DNA of 64,000 nucleotides, taken from positions 1 to 64,000 of the forward strand of contig JAIYBW010000004.1 in assembly GCA_027488375.1 (NCBI GenBank), written 5' to 3'. The position numbers and the translations under genes are program-made. This DNA comes from Pseudomonadota bacterium (GTDB taxonomy: Bacteria; Bdellovibrionota; Bacteriovoracia; Bacteriovoracales; Bacteriovoracaceae). Below are positions 44,418 through 52,726 of this stretch, piece after piece. The notes beneath the pieces were generated by a model. The model made no database searches and was not told the origin of the DNA. It saw nothing but the letters and a program-made list of their open reading frames with translations. Numbering within the stretch: the stretch's first letter is position 1; every line of letters starts with the position of its first letter.

Positions 44418-45167
44418 ATGAGTTTGAAGGACTATTACGAAGATTCTTATAAGACTGAGGGCAGCAGAGACTTGAGTGAATTGCAGACTGAAGCACTTCA
44501 GTCAACAAAAGGCTTGCTTCATTTTGTTGAAGAATCTAAATCTCGTTTTTTACCGGACCTGTCCTGGTCTGATCTTAAATCCATTGAGATGGGTTCAGGC
44601 CTCGGCGGATTGAGCCTTCATCTTGCTCGCTATGGTGCAAATGTCACTTTGGTTGATTTTTCAACAACAGCACTTAAACAGGCCGAAAGTATTTTTTCCC
44701 TTGAAGGTTTAACGCCTCATACGATTGAAGCAGATCTTGGACTTCCTATTGATTCAATTAATCAAAAGTATGATCTTATTTTAGATTCCCATCTCCTTCA
44801 TTGTATAACTTCAACCCCAGAACGATCATCCTATTTTAAGCTTATCAACGATGCCTTAACTGATCGTGGAATTTTTGTGGCCGAAACAATGGTTCACAGG
44901 AAAAAACTTTTTGTTCCTGATGGATTTATGTTTGATCAAAATTATGTGTTATGGCAGATGTTTGGTGACTGGAAACCAGTTCGAAAAATTCCTGATAGCT
45001 TAGATTTAGAAAAAGAAATTATCGAAGCTGGTCTTCATATAAGTTATTTTTATTATTATGGTCAGTTTAGTTTTGTGCCCCACCGAAAATTTATGGATAT
45101 ACCGGCCGAAGTTTTACCGGCCTCCGTTAGAATGGTTTTGCAAAAAAAGCGGAATACTCAATCTTAA
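44418..45167 (+). CDS. Class I SAM-dependent methyltransferase
   Basis: This 249-residue cytoplasmic protein has motif I EMGSGLGGLSLHLA (about 57-70), VTLVDFS (motif II) and DLILDSHLLHC (motif IV). It resembles small-molecule or tellurite/TehB-like methyltransferases more than RNA enzymes. Substrate is unknown. The start follows a -10-like hexamer by 6 bases, so the mRNA appears leaderless. The HPF-like gene follows after 60 bases. Confidence 0.8.
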   Translation: MSLKDYYEDSYKTEGSRDLSELQTEALQSTKGLLHFVEESKSRFLPDLSWSDLKSIEMGSGLGGLSLHLARYGANVTLVDFSTTALKQAESIFSLEGLTPHTIEADLGLPIDSINQKYDLILDSHLLHCITSTPERSSYFKLINDALTDRGIFVAETMVHRKKLFVPDGFMFDQNYVLWQMFGDWKPVRKIPDSLDLEKEIIEAGLHISYFYYYGQFSFVPHRKFMDIPAEVLPASVRMVLQKKRNTQS

Positions 45168-45227
45168 AATAATACTCTAAGTCAACTCTCCTGCCCCATT
45201 ATAATAGGGACTCATCAAGGAGCAGTT

Positions 45228-45491
45228 ATGAACTTAAATATTACTTTTCGTCACATGGAACATACACCAGCATTAGACACTGTGATTCGTGATAAGTCTG
45301 AAAAATTTCAAAAATGGTTTGGCCCTCAGGCTTCTGTTCACTGGACCTGTTGGAAAGAAGGGATCGAATTTTGCTCTGAAGTCACGATTCATGCTGGTCA
45401 TCAAGACTACTTCGCTAAGGCCCATGATGATGATCTTTATAAAACGTTTGATCATATTATTCATAAAATTCAGAATCAAATTAAAAAATAG
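45228..45491 (+). CDS. Short ribosome-hibernation (HPF/RaiA-like) protein
   Basis: This 87-residue protein matches the short HPF/RaiA (S30AE) family: N-terminal MNLNITFRHMEHTPALDTVIRD strand-helix, central SEVTIHAG strand and C-terminal DDLYKTFDHIIHKIQNQIKK helix. These proteins bind the 30S A and P sites in stationary phase. It is slightly shorter than E. coli HPF (95) and has a diverged middle. GGAGCAG precedes the ATG, and fadD follows 15 bases later, so these may be cotranscribed. Confidence 0.8.
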   Translation: MNLNITFRHMEHTPALDTVIRDKSEKFQKWFGPQASVHWTCWKEGIEFCSEVTIHAGHQDYFAKAHDDDLYKTFDHIIHKIQNQIKK

Positions 45492-45506
45492 TTTACGGAG
45501 TTTAAG

Positions 45507-47186
45507 ATGACTAAGATTTGGCACAAAGCTTACGACACAGGTGTACCTTATGACATTAACCCTAATGAGTATTCATCTATCAATGATGTGATTGAAGTAG
45601 GGTTTACAAAGTTTAAGAATAATCCTGCCTTTCATAACATGGGAACAACTTTAACTTATGAAGAAATAGATCGCTTGAGTTTAAAATTTGCAAGTTACTT
45701 GCAAAATGATTTGCATCTTCAGAAAGGTGATCGCGTTGCTCTTATGATGCCAAATATTCTGCAATATCCAATTGCACTTTTTGGTGTCCTCCGCGCAGGT
45801 CTTGTCGCCGTCAACGTGAACCCTCTTTATACTCCAAGAGAACTTGAGCACCAATTAAAAGATGCTGGCGCGCAAGCTATCGTGATTTTTGCGAACTCAG
45901 CTAGCGTTTTAGAAAAAGTCATTGCTAGCACACCTGTTAAAACAGTGATTGTGACTGAAGTTGGAGACATGCTTAAGTTTCCAAAAAATTACATTGTGAA
46001 TTTTGTTCTGAAGCATGTGAAGAAAATGGTTCCTGCCTTTTCAATTCCAAATGCTGTGAGTTTTAAAGAAGTCATCGCTAAAGGTGATGCCCAAAAATTT
46101 AAAAAAGTTAATGTTAAGCTTGATGATATTGCCTTCCTTCAATATACAGGAGGAACAACTGGTGTCGCTAAAGGTGCTATTCTCACTCACAAAAATATTG
46201 TGGCTAACATGGTTCAAGCTAGAGCATGGATTAAAAATCTGATAACTGATGGCAAAGAAATTATTATTACGCCACTACCGCTTTATCATATTTTTTCATT
46301 AACGGCGAATTGCTTCATCTTTAATAGCGTTGGGGCCCTAAATGTTCTCATTACAAATCCTCGTGATATTCCTGGCTTTGTCAAAGAACTTCAAAAATGG
46401 AAGTTCACTTCAATTACTGGTGTGAATACACTTTTTAATGGTCTCCTTAATAATGAAGAATTTAGAAAGCTTGATTTTTCCCACTTAAAGGTGACTTTAG
46501 GTGGTGGTATGGCGGTCCAAAAAGCTGTAGCCGAAAAATGGAAAGAGGTCACTGGTCGTCCTTTGATTGAAGCCTATGGTTTAACTGAGACGTCTCCAGC
46601 GGCTTGTATCAATCCTATGAGCCTAAAAGACTATAATGGCTTTATCGGTCTTCCCATTCCATCGACTGAAGTTGAAATCAAAGATGATAATGGTAAGACT
46701 CTTCCTCTGGGTGAAATTGGTGAAATCTGCATTAGAGGCCCTCAGGTCATGGCCGGTTATTATAACCGCCCTGAAGAAACGGCCAAGGTGATGACTCCTG
46801 ATGGTTTCTTTAAAACAGGCGACTTAGGTTTTATGAATGAGATGGGTTATTCTAAAATTGTTGACCGCAAAAAAGATATGATTCTTGTTTCTGGATTTAA
46901 TGTTTATCCAAATGAACTTGAAGATGTCATCGTTCAGAACTCCAAAGTTCTTGAATGTGCTGCGATCGGTATTCCTGATGAAAAATCCGGTGAAGTGGTC
47001 AAAGTTTTTGTGGTTAAGAAGGATGAATCTCTAACTCAAGAAGAGCTGATGAAGTTTTGCCGTGAGCATCTGACTTCATACAAGGTTCCTAAGATGATTG
47101 AATTTAGAAAGGAACTTCCTAAATCAAACGTTGGGAAGATCTTGAGAAAAGATCTTCGAGCGGAGGCAGTTTCCCAAGCTAATTAG
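45507..47186 (+). CDS. fadD: Long-chain fatty acid-CoA ligase
   Basis: This 559-residue adenylate-forming enzyme has the AMP-binding P-loop YTGGTTGVAKGA, the A5-type EAYGLTETSP, FFKTGDLG with ATP-ribose Asp, the hinge IVDRKKDMI and the C-terminal catalytic Lys in KSNVGKILRK. Length and motif order match FadD, which activates long-chain fatty acids with ATP and CoA at the inner membrane for beta-oxidation or phospholipid use. The ribosome site is GGAG. A classical terminator follows directly. Confidence 0.9.
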   Translation: MTKIWHKAYDTGVPYDINPNEYSSINDVIEVGFTKFKNNPAFHNMGTTLTYEEIDRLSLKFASYLQNDLHLQKGDRVALMMPNILQYPIALFGVLRAGLVAVNVNPLYTPRELEHQLKDAGAQAIVIFANSASVLEKVIASTPVKTVIVTEVGDMLKFPKNYIVNFVLKHVKKMVPAFSIPNAVSFKEVIAKGDAQKFKKVNVKLDDIAFLQYTGGTTGVAKGAILTHKNIVANMVQARAWIKNLITDGKEIIITPLPLYHIFSLTANCFIFNSVGALNVLITNPRDIPGFVKELQKWKFTSITGVNTLFNGLLNNEEFRKLDFSHLKVTLGGGMAVQKAVAEKWKEVTGRPLIEAYGLTETSPAACINPMSLKDYNGFIGLPIPSTEVEIKDDNGKTLPLGEIGEICIRGPQVMAGYYNRPEETAKVMTPDGFFKTGDLGFMNEMGYSKIVDRKKDMILVSGFNVYPNELEDVIVQNSKVLECAAIGIPDEKSGEVVKVFVVKKDESLTQEELMKFCREHLTSYKVPKMIEFRKELPKSNVGKILRKDLRAEAVSQAN

Positions 47187-47190
47187 TTAT

Positions 47191-47216
47191 AAGGGCCCTT
47201 ACGGGCCCTTTTTTTT
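47191..47216 (+). terminator. Rho-independent terminator of fadD
   Basis: AAGGGCCC (47191-47198) and GGGCCCTT (47203-47210) form an 8-bp GC-rich stem with a TTAC loop, followed by six more T residues. Confidence 0.93.
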
Positions 47217-47236
47217 GTACCTGACCTATCAATTTC

Positions 47237-47266
47237 TTACTTCCCAGTCTATTTTCTACGTATTAT
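47237..47266 (+). promoter_or_regulatory. Possible promoter of candidate sRNA
   Basis: TTACTT (47237-47242) and TATTAT (47261-47266) are 18 bases apart, predicting a start near 47273. It lies after the fadD terminator and before the candidate RNA, with no protein gene following on this strand. Confidence 0.4.
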
Positions 47267-47272
47267 TAAGCA

Positions 47273-47441
47273 TGTCGCGATAAGTTAGCAAAAGTAAGAA
47301 AAAGAACATTTCACACTTTGGATTCATCGACTTAAGATAGATTGTAAGCAGCAATTAAGAATCAAGGATGATTTTATAGACCAGAGAAGGACTTCTGGCT
47401 TGAATGTCGCCAAAGAAGGGCCCGTGCAGGGGCCCTTTTTT
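47273..47441 (+). ncRNA. Candidate CsrA/RsmA-binding small RNA
   Basis: About 169 bases end in a strong terminator and carry no reading frame. Two neighbouring hairpins each have a 6-bp stem and a hexaloop with GGA: loop AAGGAT at 47364-47369 (stem 47358-47363 with 47370-47375) and loop AAGGAC at 47387-47392 (stem CCAGAG with TTCTGG). The first lies in CAAGGATG, which matches the known CsrA consensus core CARGGAUG. GGA presented in a hexaloop is the CsrA recognition shape. Classical Csr/Rsm RNAs carry more such sites. It could instead be an unrelated sRNA or a read-through leader. Confidence 0.45.
47416..47441 (+). terminator. Rho-independent terminator of candidate sRNA
   Basis: AAGGGCCC (47416-47423) and GGGCCCTT (47430-47437) with loop GTGCAG, followed by four further T. 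The stem is identical to that of the fadD terminator 225 bases upstream, but the loop differs. Confidence 0.9.
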
Positions 47442-47594
47442 ATTTCAACTATTTATCTTCATTTTTAGACGGTCGTTAGTTCATTTTCAGTAAAAATTCT
47501 TACATTAATTTTTTAGATCTAGTGAAAATTTGTCACTTAATTGATGAGTTCTTTTGAAAGATGTCAGATTGAAGCTTGCTAGTGCTTTTCAGCA

Positions 47595-48335
47595 CTAGCG
47601 AAGGCATTCCTCGAGGGCCAGGGCCGAAGAGGTTTTAGCGTCTTTGTATTTAATGATGAGGGCGCATTGAAGCTGCAGATTCATATCTTGGGCCCATTTA
47701 TTATTAGAAAAGGGACGAGTACCTGGCACAACTACGGCATGTGCCGGAATAGCTTCACCAGGATTTAAAATCCTCTGATGAATACAATCATAAACTGGGA
47801 TCCCTTTTGAGAGCTTCACTCCAGGTGCAATCACGGCCCCTTGAGAAATTTGAATGCCTTCAACGATTACGGCACCAGCTCCAATAAAAGCATCATCTTC
47901 AATCACAACTGGTGTTTGACCTATAGGTTCAAGCACGCCACCAATTTGAACTCCGGCGGAAAGGTGAACATTTTTTCCAATCTGAGCGCAACTTCCGACG
48001 AGGGCATGGGAATCAACCATTGTGCCCGTATCAACATAGGCACCCACATTGATATAGGCCGGAGGCATGATGATCACTCCTGGAGCGACATAGGCCCCAC
48101 GGCGAACTGAAGATCCACCAGGAACCATCCGGATTTTTTCTTCAACTTTAAATTCTCGTGGGGGGAGGTTGTGCTTATCAACAAAACCGCCAGCAAATTC
48201 TTTGAGCTCACCAGCTTTAAAGGCAGCCAGAATGGCTTCCTTGACTTGAATTTGAGCAACCCACTTATCACCCTCTTTTACAGCAGAACGGACAATTCCT
48301 TTTTCAAGGAGATCAAGGGTTTCTTGCCAGTTCAT
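47595..48335 (-). CDS. dapD: Tetrahydrodipicolinate N-succinyltransferase
   Basis: This 246-residue left-handed beta-helix enzyme matches DapD: RMVPGGSSVRRGAYVAPGVIIMP, INVGAYVDTGTMVDSHALVGSCAQIGKNVHLSAGVQIGGVLEP as the core, then hexapeptide turns. It transfers succinyl from succinyl-CoA to tetrahydrodipicolinate, committing the route to meso-diaminopimelate for peptidoglycan and lysine. It is shorter than E. coli DapD (274), mainly at the N-terminus. Start ATG overlaps the dapA stop by 4 bases. Last gene of the lysC-dapB-dapA-dapD operon. Confidence 0.92.
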   Translation of the reverse strand: MNWQETLDLLEKGIVRSAVKEGDKWVAQIQVKEAILAAFKAGELKEFAGGFVDKHNLPPREFKVEEKIRMVPGGSSVRRGAYVAPGVIIMPPAYINVGAYVDTGTMVDSHALVGSCAQIGKNVHLSAGVQIGGVLEPIGQTPVVIEDDAFIGAGAVIVEGIQISQGAVIAPGVKLSKGIPVYDCIHQRILNPGEAIPAHAVVVPGTRPFSNNKWAQDMNLQLQCALIIKYKDAKTSSALALEECLR

Positions 48336-49216
48336 TTTGTGTTCCTTTTATACCAAGCCTTCACATCCTCATTCGCCTCAGTTAGTTTTCTGATGTCTTT
48401 TAAATCTTCATGAGAAAGGGGCGCAAACATAAAAGGTGTTTTGATTTTGCCTGCTTCAAACATGAGTCTTTTTACAGGCACAGGGTTGCTGACTATAAAA
48501 AGACTATTGGAAGCCTCAGTCCAAAGAGATTTATCATCAAAACTTTTGTTGAGGCATTTTTCCACATAAAGATTTGTTTCTTTTGGCCAGGAATTAGAAG
48601 CAACTGAAACAAGTCCAGCAGAACCGGCGAGAGCAAACTCTGGCATAAGAGCATCATCTCCACAGTAAACGGCTTTTCCGTTGGCCGCTTTGAGGTATTC
48701 TTTAAATTTTTCAACAGAGCCACTGGCTTCTTTAATCGCCCAGAAATTTTTATGATGAGAAAGTTGAGAAACAGCATCTGGAGCTAAGGCGACGGCCGTT
48801 CTTCCTGGAACATTGTAAAGCATCACAGGTTTTGTTGAGACATCCATCAATGATTTGAACCACTGGAATTGTCCAACCGGGCCCGGTTTCGCATAAAGAG
48901 GTGTGACCATAAGGTAGGCCTGAATTTTTTGAGTCTCAAGATAGTTGACCCACTCCGTAGTTTCTTGCAGCTGATGGCCACCAACACCAACCATGATAGG
49001 GGATGAAGGATTTAATTTGATAACGTGTTCTACTATTTTTTTCTTTTCATCTAGAGTGATATTAAGGGCCTCACCAGTTGAACCTAAAATTAAAAGCCCA
49101 TTATTTGCTTCACACTGGTCTTTAATAATATGAGTCAAAGTCTCGTAATCCACTTGGTGTTGCTCATTCAAAGGTGTGACGACAGCTGTCCAAAGTTTAT
49201 ATTGATTAAGATTCAT
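48332..49216 (-). CDS. dapA: 4-hydroxy-tetrahydrodipicolinate synthase
   Basis: This 294-residue TIM-barrel aldolase has GSTGEA (45-50), LYNVPGRT with Tyr134 and WAIKEAS with Schiff-base Lys162, the DapA catalytic set. It condenses pyruvate with aspartate semialdehyde. Length is typical. It overlaps dapB upstream and dapD downstream by 4 bases each, so expression of the whole set follows the riboswitch upstream of lysC. Confidence 0.94.
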   Translation of the reverse strand: MNLNQYKLWTAVVTPLNEQHQVDYETLTHIIKDQCEANNGLLILGSTGEALNITLDEKKKIVEHVIKLNPSSPIMVGVGGHQLQETTEWVNYLETQKIQAYLMVTPLYAKPGPVGQFQWFKSLMDVSTKPVMLYNVPGRTAVALAPDAVSQLSHHKNFWAIKEASGSVEKFKEYLKAANGKAVYCGDDALMPEFALAGSAGLVSVASNSWPKETNLYVEKCLNKSFDDKSLWTEASNSLFIVSNPVPVKRLMFEAGKIKTPFMFAPLSHEDLKDIRKLTEANEDVKAWYKRNTK

Positions 49217-49869
49217 AGTGTATCCTCCAAGACTGTCTGAAATGAATGTAGACCAGGTCTTTTATTCTTAAATAAATATTCTGCGGCCCAGATCGCCCCA
49301 TCGGCAAAGAGCTTACGATCGAGGGCCTCATGAGTAATAATAATTTTCTCTGAACCTGTATTAAATGTTAACTCATGATGACCTATAACATCTCCCTCAC
49401 GGGCCGAGGTTATATCACAGTCAAGCCCTATCCATTCTTTCATACTCAGTGCTGTACCGCTTGGAGCATCCTTTTTATGAATATGGTGAACTTCATGAAT
49501 TGAGATTTTTGGTTGTGAAAAAAGGGAGCTTAGTGAATTGATTTTTTCAAGGAGAGTCTTTACAACTGCAACACCTAAAGAAAAATTCGTCCCATGGATC
49601 CATGATAAATTTTTAATTTTAAGTGTTTCATTTAAATCAGCTGGCCAGGAAAGACCAGTTGATCCGCATACCACGGGCAGTTTGGTCTCTACAAGAAGGG
49701 GGATATAGTGGACAAAGACATCTCCAGGCAAAAAAGAGATAACCACATCACACTTTGTGAGTAAATCAAATGTTGGTAGATTTTTTGTATTAAAACAAAT
49801 GATTTCATGGATCTTGTTTTCCATGATCTTGGAGCCTGTTTTTCCTGTGCCTAAAAGAGCGATTTTCAC
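49213..49869 (-). CDS. dapB: 4-hydroxy-tetrahydrodipicolinate reductase (short)
   Basis: This 218-residue enzyme has the N-terminal nucleotide motif ALLGTGKTGS and the DapB signature HEVHHIHKKDAPSGTALSM with the catalytic His and Lys. It reduces the DapA product with NAD(P)H. At 218 residues it is about 50 shorter than E. coli DapB (273); the Rossmann part is trimmed while the catalytic loop is intact. It overlaps lysC and dapA by 4 bases. Confidence 0.9.
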   Translation of the reverse strand: MKIALLGTGKTGSKIMENKIHEIICFNTKNLPTFDLLTKCDVVISFLPGDVFVHYIPLLVETKLPVVCGSTGLSWPADLNETLKIKNLSWIHGTNFSLGVAVVKTLLEKINSLSSLFSQPKISIHEVHHIHKKDAPSGTALSMKEWIGLDCDITSAREGDVIGHHELTFNTGSEKIIITHEALDRKLFADGAIWAAEYLFKNKRPGLHSFQTVLEDTL

Positions 49870-51209
49870 AATACTTTCTCTATCAGGGTTTGGTGAAGAT
49901 TCTCAATACAAGCTTGAGAAACGTCATCCTTAACAAGGAAATTAAAATTATAAGAACTTGCACCAAAGCTCATCATGCGGATAGATGTTGTTTCAACAGA
50001 TGAAAAAATAGTCTTGGCCAAGCTGTTGCGGGCGAAAAGATCATTACCGATGAGAGAAATGAGAGCTAACCCAGTTTCAATTTCTATTGAACCAATTGAT
50101 TTTAAATCTTCTAGGAAGTTTTTATTTTCTAACGTAGCATGATCAACTGTCACTGCAATCGCAATTTCAGAAGTTGTGACACAGTCTACAGATATTCTAT
50201 TCATGCCAAATATTTCAAAAACTTTACCCATAAAACCATAAGCATTAAACATGCTTGGATTAGATATGGTAAGTAAGGCCTGATTTGATCTTCTTGTGAT
50301 TGCTCTGACAGCTGGACGGTCATTTACACTTCCGCGTATCCAAGTTCCTGGAAGATCCTTTTCAAAAGTAGATCCCACAAAAACTGGAATTGATTGGCGA
50401 ACGGCCGGGGCAATTGTTGCAGGATGAAGGACTTTGGCCCCATATTGGGCCATCTCTCCCGCTTCAGCGTAAGAGATTTCATTTATAATTTTAGCTTTTT
50501 TACAGATTCTTGGGTCTGTTGTAGCGATTCCCGCAACATCTGTCCAAATTTCAAGGGTCGAAGCTCTTAGTCCTTCAGCGAATAGAGCAGCGCTGTAATC
50601 AGACCCCCCACGACCTAGGATGGTGGTATTGCCTTCAGCATCTGAACCAATAAAACCCTGAGTGACATAGATATTATTTTTTTCAAGTTTAGAGCATTGA
50701 AGGGCAATGATATCGATTTGAGGAGTTGCTTTTCCAAAGTTTGAATCTGTTTTAATAAATTCACGGGCATCTAGGAGCTGAATCTTTTTATGAGGGAGTT
50801 TAAGTTGCAGAACTTCTTTAAAGAGTAATGAAGACATGCGCTCACCTAAGCTAAGAATATGATCATGGGCCTTAGGTGTAAGTTCTTTTAGAAGAGTAAT
50901 ATTTTGGACGAGGAGTTCAAGTTCTGTGAAATGAGATTTTAGAATTTCTCTTGCTTCATAGGTTGAAGAGATTTCTTTCATCATGGCTTCATGACGCTCT
51001 TTAATGGCATAAAGATTTTTTTCTGTAAGCTCAATATTTCCAGCAGAGGCATTTTGGGCGAGCTGAATCAGGAGATCAGTCGTCCCTGAGGTTGCTGAAA
51101 CGACGACTAAAAATGAATTCCTTTCAATAGATATGGTAGCACTTCTTTCCATGGCCTGAATCGAACCCATAGATGTCCCGCCAAATTTTGATACAACAAT
51201 AGAATTCAT
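49866..51209 (-). CDS. lysC: Aspartate kinase
   Basis: This 447-residue enzyme begins with the aspartokinase motif KFGGTSMG (residues 8-15). It has GRGGSDYSAALFAEGL and WTDVAGIATTDPR in the kinase domain and two C-terminal ACT-like regulatory segments (about 305-445). It phosphorylates aspartate, the first step to lysine, and in this class is usually lysine-inhibited. AAGGAG lies 7 bases before the ATG. The lysine riboswitch sits immediately upstream, and overlaps of 4 bases link it to dapB. Confidence 0.94.
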   Translation of the reverse strand: MNSIVVSKFGGTSMGSIQAMERSATISIERNSFLVVVSATSGTTDLLIQLAQNASAGNIELTEKNLYAIKERHEAMMKEISSTYEAREILKSHFTELELLVQNITLLKELTPKAHDHILSLGERMSSLLFKEVLQLKLPHKKIQLLDAREFIKTDSNFGKATPQIDIIALQCSKLEKNNIYVTQGFIGSDAEGNTTILGRGGSDYSAALFAEGLRASTLEIWTDVAGIATTDPRICKKAKIINEISYAEAGEMAQYGAKVLHPATIAPAVRQSIPVFVGSTFEKDLPGTWIRGSVNDRPAVRAITRRSNQALLTISNPSMFNAYGFMGKVFEIFGMNRISVDCVTTSEIAIAVTVDHATLENKNFLEDLKSIGSIEIETGLALISLIGNDLFARNSLAKTIFSSVETTSIRMMSFGASSYNFNFLVKDDVSQACIENLHQTLIEKVL

Positions 51210-51280
51210 CTCATTCTCCTTGAATGATAAATTAATCTTTTGTGAGGAGTGAGGATAGGGAAGCCATGAGGCCTTGACCT
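51210..51280 (-). promoter_or_regulatory. Expression platform of the lysine riboswitch
   Basis: On the minus strand this segment holds a tandem TCCTCAC TCCTCAC repeat (51242-51255), whose CTCCT is complementary to the AGGAG ribosome site of lysC, and a small hairpin AAGGCC-TCAT-GGCTT. There is no terminator hairpin with T run. Translational control by covering the ribosome site fits best; this is inference. Confidence 0.55.
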
Positions 51281-51424
51281 ACCAGAAGCACTCCACAGTT
51301 TATGCTGTGACAATCACGGAGATTCAACCCCAGATGACCAACGGTTTTTACCGTTTCGGCGACTTTTCCCTGGATGATTTATTGCTACAAACCATTTACT
51401 TAAAAGCCGCACCTCTTCAGGCAT
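51281..51424 (-). promoter_or_regulatory. Lysine riboswitch (L box) upstream of lysC
   Basis: Read on the minus strand, the element shows the conserved lysine-aptamer blocks in order: GAAGAGGTGCGG at the 5' end, GTCGCCGAA, TGGTCATCTGGGG, GATTGTCAC, and GGAGTGCTTCTGG closing P1. A P1 helix forms between CCTGAAG and CTTCTGG with one mismatch. Lysine binding turns down lysC and the linked dap genes. Size (about 142 bases) and position just before lysC fit. No protein frame explains this conservation. Confidence 0.93.
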
Positions 51425-51430
51425 ATAAAA

Positions 51431-51459
51431 ATCATATGAAATTAAAATCGCAATTCCAA
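51431..51459 (-). promoter_or_regulatory. Promoter of riboswitch-lysC-dap operon
   Basis: On the minus strand TTGGAA (51454-51459) and TATGAT (51431-51436) are 17 bases apart, predicting a start near 51424, at the first base of the riboswitch. Confidence 0.7.
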
Positions 51460-51509
51460 GTTTACTTTTAACTTTTTTTTAGTGATCGTTTAAATGAAAG
51501 AGGTGTTTT

Positions 51510-52604
51510 ATGAAAAAAGTAGGATTTATTGGTTGGCGTGGAATGGTCGGCTCTGTTTTGATGGAGCGGATGCTTCAAGAAAACGACTTTGCTGCCATAA
51601 AATCTTACTTCTTTTCAACTTCACTTGGGGGCGAAAAGGCACCGGCCTTGAATGGTGCTTATCCTGAGGTTCTTAATTCTAAAGATATCTCACAATTAAA
51701 AGAAATGGATATCCTGATCTCTTGCCAGGGTGGAGATTATACGAAAGAGATTTTCCCAATTCTAAGAAATTCAGGTTGGAATGGGTATTGGATCGATGCC
51801 GCTAGCTCTTTAAGAATGGAAGAGGATGCTCTGATCATCCTCGATCCAGTCAATCGAGATAAAATCGAACAGGCGTTAAATAACGGAGTGAAGAATTTCA
51901 TTGGGGGAAATTGCACCGTTTCATTAATGCTCATTGGGTTACATGGACTTTTTAAGGAAGGTCTTGTGGATTGGGTTAGTTCTATGACTTATCAAGCCGC
52001 TAGTGGGGCCGGAGCTAAAAATATGATGGAGCTCCTCTCACAAATGAAGTTTGTAGGCGACTATTTGGCAAAAAATCCTTCTCTCGGTGCTTTAGAAATT
52101 GAAAAGAAAATTTCTCAATCCATGGGTGAAAGCGATTTTCCTAAAGAAAACTTTGGCCATCCACTTGCCCTTAATTTACTTCCCTGGATTGATACTGAAT
52201 TAGCGAGTGGTCAGAGTAAAGAAGAATGGAAGGCCCAAGTAGAGGCCAATAAGATTCTTCAATCAAGAAAAATTATACCCATTGATGGAACTTGTGTCAG
52301 AGTAGGGGCATTGAGATGCCACTCTCAGGCCCTCACTATTAAGCTCAACCGCTCAGTTGATTTATCAACCATTGAAAATTTAATTAAAGAGGCTAACCCC
52401 TGGGTTAAGCTTGTAGCGAATAACAAATCTGCTTCACTTCAAGAATTGACTCCGGCAGCAGTGTCCGGAAAACTCTCAATACCAGTCGGTAGATTAAGAA
52501 AGATGACAATTGGGGATGATTATCTCAATGCTTTCACCTGTGGTGACCAGCTCCTTTGGGGGGCAGCGGAACCATTAAGATGCATGCTAAGGCAGCTCAT
52601 TTAA
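51510..52604 (+). CDS. asd: Aspartate-semialdehyde dehydrogenase
   Basis: This 364-residue enzyme matches the Gram-negative Asd type: VGFIGWRGMVGSVL at the N-terminus, GGNCTVSLML with catalytic Cys135, and RVGALRCHSQALTIKL with the catalytic His. It reduces aspartyl phosphate to the semialdehyde used by DapA. It is divergent from the lysC operon across 300 bases that hold the riboswitch. AAGAGG precedes the ATG. It completes, with LysC, DapB, DapA and DapD, most of the early DAP pathway in one locus. Confidence 0.94.
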   Translation: MKKVGFIGWRGMVGSVLMERMLQENDFAAIKSYFFSTSLGGEKAPALNGAYPEVLNSKDISQLKEMDILISCQGGDYTKEIFPILRNSGWNGYWIDAASSLRMEEDALIILDPVNRDKIEQALNNGVKNFIGGNCTVSLMLIGLHGLFKEGLVDWVSSMTYQAASGAGAKNMMELLSQMKFVGDYLAKNPSLGALEIEKKISQSMGESDFPKENFGHPLALNLLPWIDTELASGQSKEEWKAQVEANKILQSRKIIPIDGTCVRVGALRCHSQALTIKLNRSVDLSTIENLIKEANPWVKLVANNKSASLQELTPAAVSGKLSIPVGRLRKMTIGDDYLNAFTCGDQLLWGAAEPLRCMLRQLI

Positions 52605-52726
52605 GGTATTGAATACTAGTTCTAATTATTAAGAATTTCTTAATTGTTTGATTTTACTTAAGTTTTTTTTAAAGCAAATGACTTAACTGACCGAAAAAGT
52701 TTAAACACTTTTTTTTGGTATCCTTA

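Larger units (their letters stand above)
47187..47594. other. 408-base intergenic region with two terminators and a candidate sRNA
   Basis: There is no protein gene between fadD and dapD. The stretch holds the fadD terminator, a possible promoter near 47237-47266, a candidate small RNA with two GGA hexaloop hairpins, and a second terminator with the same AAGGGCCC stem. From 47445 to 47577 only AT-rich sequence is seen. A hairpin (GCTAGTGC 47578-47585, GCACTAGC 47592-47599) covers the end of dapD. Confidence 0.7.

Noticed and set aside
47446-47594. A tRNA or further RNA gene before dapD
   Set aside because: No cloverleaf, T-loop GGTTCRA or second terminator is seen; the only structure is the short hairpin over the dapD end.
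51274-51471. A 65-codon plus-strand frame upstream of asd
   Set aside because: It lies antisense to the lysine riboswitch, whose conserved blocks explain the sequence; no ribosome site or family match.
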